Below, piece by piece: positions 57,901 through 64,000 of a stretch of 64,000 bases of DNA (the first letter of the stretch is position 1; each line of letters opens with the position of its first letter). The stretch spans positions 27,674,527 to 27,738,526 of the forward strand of contig OX485808.1 in the NCBI GenBank assembly GCA_950295325.1, read 5' to 3'. The notes beneath the pieces were generated by a model that was not told the origin of the DNA, did not search any database, and saw nothing but the letters and a program-made list of their open reading frames with translations. This DNA comes from Polytrichum commune (taxonomy: Eukaryota; Streptophyta; Polytrichopsida; Polytrichales; Polytrichaceae). The position numbers were made by a program, and so were the translations under genes.

Positions 57901-60480
57901 CTAGTGTATGGGTTAAAGTTATGGTACCAATCAATATCTTTTGAAATAAGTAAAGTGATTGTATTTGGGTTGGTTTTGGCCGCAATGCGGGCCCAGTGGA
58001 TGGTTTGTTGTAAGTCTGTTGTGTTGTGGGGGTGGGCGTAACCAATTCCCTTCCATTTTTGGTCGAACACTTTTCCTAATGATCCAAATATTCTATCCCT
58101 AGAGAATAGTGAGTAGAATTGGGTGAATTGTGTGGGGCATGTGACTGGGGATGAGAAATATGAGTGATTGATTTTGAATGTTGTTATTAGGAAATTTAGT
58201 ATTGAGGTTGGTATTGTATATTGGGCACGTTTTAGTGGGTCGTTTTTAGGAATACGGTATTTATATCTTTGGTATAGCCAGACGATTTCAATTTCGAATG
58301 ATTGGGTGGGTGGTTCTAGACTATGTGGGGTATTTTTAGCTAGGTGGTATTGTTTCTATAACCACAGTAATCTGTTTTTTGGGATGGTGATGAGGTGTCG
58401 TCCATTGTCTTCGTATATATGTGCGACGTCAAATTGTGTTTGAATAGTATTAGTGTTTGTTTCGATGTCATTTTCTAGGTTACATTCATTAACGGAAATA
58501 TGTGCCAATAGGATTATTGTGGTAGGGATAACGTATCTAGTATCCCTTTGTTGTTCTGTGGAGAAATAGACATTGATAATGTTTGAGAAGTGTTTGTGTT
58601 GCATTTTTGTATAATATTGGGTAAGTAGTTCGGTGTTGTGGCGGCTAGTATTGGCGTCACAGTAGGGGAATAAGTCTCTTTGGGTACGTCATTTGTTGTA
58701 TGTATTATTATCTGGTGTAGTCCATTGGCATAGGTATGTTGTGTCTTTTCTTTTTATCTGATCAGGATCTATGAGTTGTCGTTGTTTATGATCGAGTATT
58801 GTGTGTTTTAGAAATTGACGAGGGTTATTAAGCATATTATTAGGAGGGGGGGTAGGTGGGGGATAGGGGGGTTCGGGGGGTGTATAGGGGGGGTTGGGTG
58901 TTGAGGGAAGATGGTATGGTTTGTGATTGTGTAATCATTCTTTAGGGTTCGTGGAGGATAGTAGTGTGGGCATGGTAGGTGACATTCTTGGTGACAGGAA
59001 GGGTGACAAAATAATTGATTCGCAATGTTTAATGCACTCTTGACGAGTTTTGTAGGCTTGGAGTAGTATCTTTTAAAGTCGTTTGAGTTCATTAAGTTGG
59101 TGCCATTAGGTATGATTATTTGTTCTAATTTTATTATATTGTGCAATAGGAGTTTTTGTAATAGTTTGAGTAGTTGTTGTAGTTGTTCTCCGATGCAACG
59201 TAAATAGGCATTCTATAGTGAGAATGCTTCAATTCCGAATAGATCTTGTGGGAGTTGTGTAGCAATATTAGGGGTGCTTTTTGGTAATCCGCATATTGTT
59301 TTATGGAGTGCTATAATTTTTTTATCAAGTTTTTTGATAGCCGGAATGGAGAATGGTACTGTGTAAAAGCTATAGGCTATTCCAGCACGTATAACTGTAT
59401 CTGCCATGTTGATTTTTTGTTTCATGGTGGTTGGGCATGCTAGAAGGGCTTGACATTGTTTGATAACTTTAGCTATAGTGGTATTTATTTGTGTTTTTCA
59501 TTTAAATGATGGGGCAAGGTTTATTCCAAGATAAGTGTATGGTTCGTGTTGGTTTAAGACTGATAACGGTTGGCTTCTATAGTTTATATTGGTCGATTGG
59601 ATCAGAGATTTGATTGTTATGGGATTCATTTTAGATTTGTTAGGGCATCTGGTCACTGCACATTTGGATATACCGAGGTCCATTAATGTCCATTCATAGA
59701 ATTTGTCTAATTTTTTTAGTTGTATTTGTAATGATTTTAGTTTGTTAGCAATTGCTCCTAAGTCATCGGCATATGTTGCAGATGAAATTTTTACTTTGGA
59801 TGTTCCAAAGGTGTATCCATTGTTGCCTTCTTGTAACCATCTAAGGAGGGGTTCTAAAAATATTAAAAATAGGTATGAGCTTAGAGTATCTCCTTGTATT
59901 GTACCTCTTTGAATGGAAATAGATAGGGTTTTACCAAAGTATTCTCCAAGATATATAGTAGAAGATTGTAAGTATATATTTCCGATGACTTTATGGCGTC
60001 GGTTGGATACCCAAGATCTTTCATTACAGCTAAAAGTATTGCATGGTCAATGGAGCCGAAAGCGTTTTTGAAGTCGATGTAGAGGATATATATATTTTGG
60101 TTCGTAAATCTTGCGTCTTCAAGTGCTGCAATGATGAGTTGAAGTTGTCTGGATGTTCCTCTTTCTGCTCTGAATCATTTTTGGCTATTATGTAGTATTT
60201 GGTATCTTTCACCATAAGTAGAAATGATCGAGGTTAACGTGCTTGTGTATAATTTATATATGGTGTTAGCTAGTGCAATAGGTCTATGGTTAGTGAGTTG
60301 TGATGGGTCACCTTTCTTATATAGTAAAAATGTTAGACTACTTTTTCATGATGCGGAAATTTATTTTTGTTTGTAGCAGTGTTTGAAGAATAGAAAGAAT
60401 AATTTGTATACGTGGAGGCATATTTTTTAGGATTGAATTAGGAATTTTGTCTGGTCCTGGGGCTTTGTTGTTTCCTAGGT
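57892..60480 (-). pseudogene. LINE reverse transcriptase and connector
   Basis: Reverse transcriptase makes the cDNA at the nicked target. The sequence runs NNKAPGPDKIPNS (near 60,460), FLLYKKGDP...NHRPIAL, FRAERGTSRQLQ, YILYIDFKNAFGSIDH, IQRGTIQGDTLSS and ATYADDLGAIA with the YADD catalytic aspartates (near 59,780). A long connector follows to NPYTSPF at the MULE junction. One frameshift lies in a C-run region around 58,830-58,900. In-frame TGA codons lie at 60,346, 60,175, 59,498 and 58,689, TAA near 60,364, and TAG near 59,211 and 58,353. Four of the TGAs sit where the motifs call for tryptophan. Confidence 0.85.
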
Positions 60481-61538
60481 TTTGAGGCAGAAGTCGTATG
60501 TTTCTTGATCAAAGTATGTGTGTAAGGGGGTTTTGGGTTCTTAACGTTGGTCAATCGTAAATCCTTCTAAGTCATGCCATGGATATTGCCTAACGCCATA
60601 TGTGCAGTGCGGTGGGTGAGTGTTTTGATAGTGACATGTGGGTACGGTTGGACGGTTATTGATAGATTGTTTAATGTATATTTCTTTTGCAATATCTTCA
60701 GGGTTAGTTAGGATATTATTTTGTCTATCCGTGATGGAGTCGAGGGGTGAGGTTTCAGACTGTTTAAAGACTTTTCTATTTATCTTTTTGGGATTTTTTT
60801 CGTACATTTGGCGGTATTTTGATACAGCTTTTAGAATACATTTTTTGGTGTATTTTGTGGTGATTTTTCTGGATTCTTTATTGGCGGTTTTTGCGATAGC
60901 AGCTATGACGTCAATCCATTCCTTTGGGTGAGTGGTTGTTGTAGGTGGATGTGAGATTTGCACGTGTTGGTGGTTGCGGATTTCATTTAAGATGGGGTGA
61001 ATTTGCCATTGTGGGTTGTTTTTTGCAATGTATATAGTTTTTCTGATAAGATAGTATGTGTCGAGGTGTTTTTTCCATTCTTTGGATATTTTTCGTGGTA
61101 GAAACCCCCTTGTTGTGTTGTTCTGGTTGTAAGGGTTGGTATTGGGGCTGCTTTGCAGGTATTTTCAATGGATACTGAAAATTTTCCTACAATGTTGTCT
61201 AATACTATACAGGCTTCTTGCCATTGATCAAGGGTGAGGTGGTTGTGGTTCTCTAGTAAGTTGGTAAGTTCGTTTAGTTGCATGGAATTTGGTTTAAAGA
61301 ATTCTATATTGAATTTTTCTAAGTTTTCCAGTGGGATCGGATTAAGTATTCTAGTTGGAGTAATATTTACGGGGGATGGTGGTCTAGCTATAAGTGTGTT
61401 TTGGGGTATGTGTAAGGTGACTGGGTAGTGGTCTGAGTTTAGATTTATGTTTGTGTTTGTTGTAGAGGTAAATCTGCTGTTGTCTGGTGAGTTGATATAG
61501 AAACCGTCTATAAAGCTAGTTGACGTGTAATTATAACC
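60481..61538 (-). pseudogene. LINE linker between endonuclease and RT
   Basis: The region continues the polyprotein from the endonuclease to the RT. It contains SFIDGFYINS, LDQWQEACIVLDNIVGKFS, then after a one-base frameshift at a G-run near 61,107, ISKEWKKHLDTYYLI and PKEWIDVIAAIAKTANKESR. A TAA at 60,541 follows TIDQR, and another frameshift precedes the RT. There are no catalytic motifs; this is the usual basic, helical spacer of LINE polyproteins. Confidence 0.7.
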
Positions 61539-62653
61539 TCATTGTCTGGAAAAGTTAGTATTCGTTGGGATATATTCTAGATTGAGGGTTGTAGTGAAGT
61601 TTTTCCATTGGATGTCTTCTTCTTGTAGTGGCGTGTTATTGTTGTATTTTGTCTTCCAGTGAGTGCAATATCTCTGTAAAAATGGCCACATAGGATGTGT
61701 ATGTGGTTTGGATGTGCAATTATTTGGTTGGTGATTATGGTTTTGAGGTAGGGAATGAGGTGGGTGTCGTCTAAGTGTGTGGGCATATACATGTGTATGA
61801 TTAGCCATGGTAGAAGTGGATGGTTGTGTATTTTTATTATTTGTAGATAAGGGGAGATGTTTGCTGGTGTGGGTATCTTGGTAATGTTTCCAGGAAATGC
61901 ATATTTGTTATGAATGAGGGTGAGTAGGCCACCTCTTCCGGGGGTGTAAGGCATTCTTTGCTGTATACATCTTGTGAGGGCGTGTGTGTTGTTAAAAATG
62001 AAATTGTATTCAGAGAATTGGTTGTAAATGTATTTTGTGGATTTAGTTGCTATAAGTTTGGTTTCTTGTATATTTATAATTGCTATGTTTCTAAAGGAAT
62101 GATTTATTAAGCTTTGTAAATTTGGTAGGGCTGTGTTAAGCGATGAGGCATTCCAAGTTATTATGTTTGTTTCGTGGTTAATGTTTGTAATGGTTCTTGG
62201 GGCTAGTGTGGGGGTGTTTGGAAGTGGAGGTGGGTGTGAGTATTCATGTATGTTTTCTAAGCACTGGAGTGACTCGGTAATCAAATTTTCAGGGAGAAAG
62301 GGGAATTTCCTTTGGAGTGTGGTTAGTGTAGGTGGAGTCTCTTGGTTGTGAATAAATTTATATAATTCAGTATGTATAGAGTTTTTGGGATGTATTATGT
62401 CTTGGTTATTTTCAACAAATATTGTGTATGGGTGTTGTGTTAGAATGTGTCGCTCGGGGGGGTTGTTAAGGTTGGCTAGTCTAATGATTAGTGTGTTGGT
62501 CCATATGTTGTTAAAGTGGTAAATGCGGGGTTGGGATATGATGTTATTGCATATGTCTATTGAGGGGTTTATAGTAATGATTAAAGCGTATAGTATGTGA
62601 GTTGGTTGGGAATGACTTTGTGTTTGGATATATTGATGTAAGTGTGAATACAT
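61539..62653 (-). pseudogene. LINE AP-type endonuclease domain
   Basis: AP-endonucleases nick target DNA to prime reverse transcription. The frame shows IITWNASSLN (catalytic Asn), INIQETKL (Glu), GRGGLLTLIHN and WLIIHMYMPTH (Tyr). The expected GDFN block reads CGHFYRDI, so an Asp and an Asn of the active site appear mutated. A one-base shift follows near 61,640, and the frame then ends at TGA (61,539) in SRQ-TGA-GYNY. The ~150-residue N-terminal part is an ungrouped, proline-rich leader. Confidence 0.75.
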
Positions 62654-62814
62654 AATGGTTGTTTGGTGGTGTAGTGGGTGATTATGTCTTAGTATGGGAG
62701 CGAATGTGTTTGCTATGTATTGGTATTCCGGTTGTAGTTTATCGTGTTTGGGATAAAATATGTTTTGGCTCTTTTTTTATGTGTAGCGGGGTGTGTGCGT
62801 AAAATATCAGACAT

Positions 62815-62844
62815 TGGTCCGGGGTTGGGTTCTATATCTCCACA
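62815..62844 (-). other. 2A-like peptide motif (CGDIEPNPGP)
   Basis: Ten codons read CGDIEPNPGP, matching the D-[VI]-E-x-N-P-G-P consensus that causes ribosomes to skip a peptide bond between Gly and Pro. It lies between the ORF1-like segment and the endonuclease segment, the usual place in 2A-bearing LINEs. Single-base shifts separate it from both neighbouring frames in this copy. Confidence 0.8.
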
Positions 62845-63103
62845 TTATAAATATTGTTAATTTATTGATGTAGTAGTATCCGTGGAGTTGGAGTATTTTT
62901 GGTTTTTTCTTATTCATTTTGTGATATATATTGAGTATGGATTTAGTTGTATTAAAGGGGTTGGGTAAGGCGGGTATTAAGTCTTTAGGTATGTGATTTG
63001 TTATTGTGTTGGATGTCCAGTTGTTTGTGAGTTGGTATATGTTTTTAGTTTTGTGGCGAGGCCGGGAGGCCGAGGCCGTTTTATTATTCGTGAGTGTGAG
63101 CAA
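62845..63103 (-). pseudogene. LINE ORF1-like segment
   Basis: A frame from 63,103 encodes a basic, asparagine-rich protein (KTKNIYQLTNNWTSNTITNH, then KKPKILQLHGYYYINKLTIF) leading directly toward the 2A-like motif. One base is apparently missing just before the motif (near 62,845). No zinc knuckle or RRM is visible in this short part. The nucleic-acid-binding role is inferred from position. Confidence 0.45.
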
Positions 63104-63299
63104 TTCGCCCTCCCAGGTGTATAAGGCATTCGTTGGCGGTATTTTGTATGTTTATTAATGGTTGTGTTGTTTGTTTGGTTATTATTTTTGACGTGTTTGG
63201 TTAGTGGTTTTGTTTTGATTTTTATTTGTGTTTTAATTGGAGTATTGAGTATTGTGATTGTTATCTTTATATGTATTTTTTGTATGGTATATAGTATTA

Positions 63300-63450
63300 A
63301 TTTGTAATATTAGTATGTGATTTGGTATTTGATTTGGTATTGGTGTTTGATTTGGTGTTGGTATTTGATTTGGTATTTGGTTTGGTTTGGTTGTTTGATT
63401 TGGTATTTGGTTGGGTATTGGTATTTGATTTGGTATATAATTATTTTGGT
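63300..63450 (-). repeat. Degenerate TTTGGTAT-type minisatellite
   Basis: On the plus strand, 'gatttggtat' and 'ttggtattg' variants repeat for about 150 bp. On the minus strand this yields a spurious Tyr-Gln-Ile-Lys repeat protein. It could be a 5' regulatory array of the LINE or an unrelated minisatellite. Confidence 0.75.
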
Positions 63451-63700
63451 ATATAGTTTGAAGGGGTATTGTTCAAGAGTTGAGATAAATAGTTCAATAA
63501 GGTTGGGGGTATTTATAAGTATTTTATATGTTGTGATGTATATTGGTTTTATATATTGATGTATATGATAAGTCTTAAAAGTATATTTGTTTTTTTTTTT
63601 TGATTTTTGATAAGTGTTTCTTGTTTGAAGGTGGTATTTATAAATACATTTTTTTTTAATTTTTGCTGGCATTTTTTTGGTATTGATGTGTTGAGCATGT

Positions 63701-64000
63701 TTAGTTTATCGCCATTAAATCCTCCTTGTCGCTTGATGAGTCTTCTTTGTCGAGCATTTCCGAGGAGTCCAAGGCTGCCATGATTTTGCTGAGGCCTTGT
63801 CGGAGTGTAGCCATTTCTTTTTTGAGGGCCCTAGTTGCTTTTTCTGCAGCGTACGCTGCAAAAATTTTCGCTTGGCTTGTTAAGCAAGTCTCCATGGTTT
63901 GCATCTCATCTCTTACTGTAGCGGTCCCTTTGGCCACAGCTTCCTCGACCATTTGGTGTATATCTTTCTTTCCTAGTCCATTGGATGGGGCATTCTCCAT
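63701..64000 (-). CDS. Acidic coiled-coil ORF, edge of window
   Basis: The frame of 99 codons begins with ATG exactly at the window edge and may extend beyond it. It encodes a predicted coiled coil (KKDIHQMVEEAVAKGTATVR, then EMATLRQGLSKIMAALDS) and an acidic tail, and stops at TAA. Its base composition is much GC-richer than the adjoining LINE and minisatellite. It could be the first ORF of the retroelement (a gag-like protein) or part of a different gene. Position favours the former, composition the latter. Confidence 0.45.
   Translation of the reverse strand: MENAPSNGLGKKDIHQMVEEAVAKGTATVRDEMQTMETCLTSQAKIFAAYAAEKATRALKKEMATLRQGLSKIMAALDSSEMLDKEDSSSDKEDLMAIN

Larger units (their letters stand above)
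45900..63110 (-). mobile_element. Large non-LTR retrotransposon, split by a MULE
   Basis: Coding runs from about 63.1 kb down to about 45.9 kb and is interrupted by the Mutator-like element at 48,009-57,891. Domain order is: ORF1-like segment, 2A-like motif, AP-endonuclease, reverse transcriptase, RNase H, zinc-knuckle-like segment, C-terminal nuclease-like domain, then a 3' hairpin. Without the insert the element is about 7.3 kb. The sense strand is strongly A/C-rich and poor in G. Several frameshifts and stops make this copy dead. There are no LTRs or integrase. The two-endonuclease layout recalls Dualen/RandI elements. The true 5' end may lie beyond what I can define. Confidence 0.8.

Noticed and set aside
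46697-61541. A firm claim that UGA encodes tryptophan in this element family
   Set aside because: TGG is used at many other Trp sites, other stops and frameshifts are present, and all stops can be reached by C-to-T changes. It is kept only as a testable observation.
45900-63110. LTR retrotransposon or integrated virus
   Set aside because: No direct long terminal repeats, protease or integrase were seen. Domain order, AP-endonuclease and 3' hairpin fit a non-LTR element.
63310-63672. Lys/Gln/Tyr-repeat protein on the minus strand
   Set aside because: It is the translation of a degenerate TTTGGTAT minisatellite and has no protein-like features beyond the repeat.

Overview
The window is nuclear DNA of a land plant. 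The evidence is spliced genes with short GT-AG introns, a plant-type WEE1 kinase, a plant-type TAF6, AT-rich non-coding DNA and plant-style transposons. Several small genes resemble poorly characterised plant proteins and I saw no seed-plant hallmark, so a moss, lycophyte or fern is possible, but the sequence does not settle this. I found no rRNA, tRNA or CRISPR.

Layout. Positions 1-19,290 hold no convincing gene. They carry terminal-inverted-repeat (TIR) MITEs (662-1054, 1058-1544, 4174-4727, 15132-15621, 15721-16197), two tRNA-derived SINEs (5227-5496 and 10880-11015), three dispersed repeat families, a fresh 101-bp tandem duplication, and a 5'-truncated LINE copy (13632-14518) with a 16-bp target-site duplication (TSD). 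WEE1 lies on the minus strand (27,689 down to 19,291): 11 exons in consistent phase, a duplicated alternative terminal exon, and a perfect E2F palindrome upstream. TAF6 lies on the plus strand (32,643-37,752): 12 exons, 543 codons, with its first-exon region tandemly duplicated into degenerate copies. Three smaller minus-strand genes follow: a secreted protein (38,631-38,981), a 163-codon protein (40,403-41,264) and a three-helix membrane protein (41,307-42,413). The last two are only 42 bp apart. Two hAT elements (30,933-31,943 and 42,590-43,804), each with CAGGG-like ends and a perfect 8-bp TSD, flank this gene block in opposite orientation.

The right third (about 45.9-63.1 kb) is one nested structure. 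A large non-LTR retrotransposon, coded on the minus strand, is split by a 9,883-bp Mutator-like element (48,009-57,891) that made a perfect 9-bp TSD. Removing the insertion mentally puts the retroelement reading frame back in register. The retroelement carries an ORF1-like segment, a 2A-like motif, an AP-endonuclease domain, reverse transcriptase (YADD), RNase H, a zinc-knuckle-like segment and a C-terminal domain resembling a PD-(D/E)XK nuclease. That is the Dualen/RandI dual-endonuclease layout. Its 3' end, that of a truncated relative, and the SINE tail share an ATTCAYG motif followed by a hairpin whose stem sequence differs between copies while pairing is kept.

What works together. WEE1 and TAF6 look intact and functional. 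The Mutator-like element has a transposase and a convergent accessory ORF on either side of a palindrome-rich 178-bp tandem array, as in MuDR, but its transposase is broken by stops. The retroelement is also decayed, by frameshifts (mostly in homopolymers) and nonsense codons, an unexpectedly large share of them TGA at tryptophan positions.
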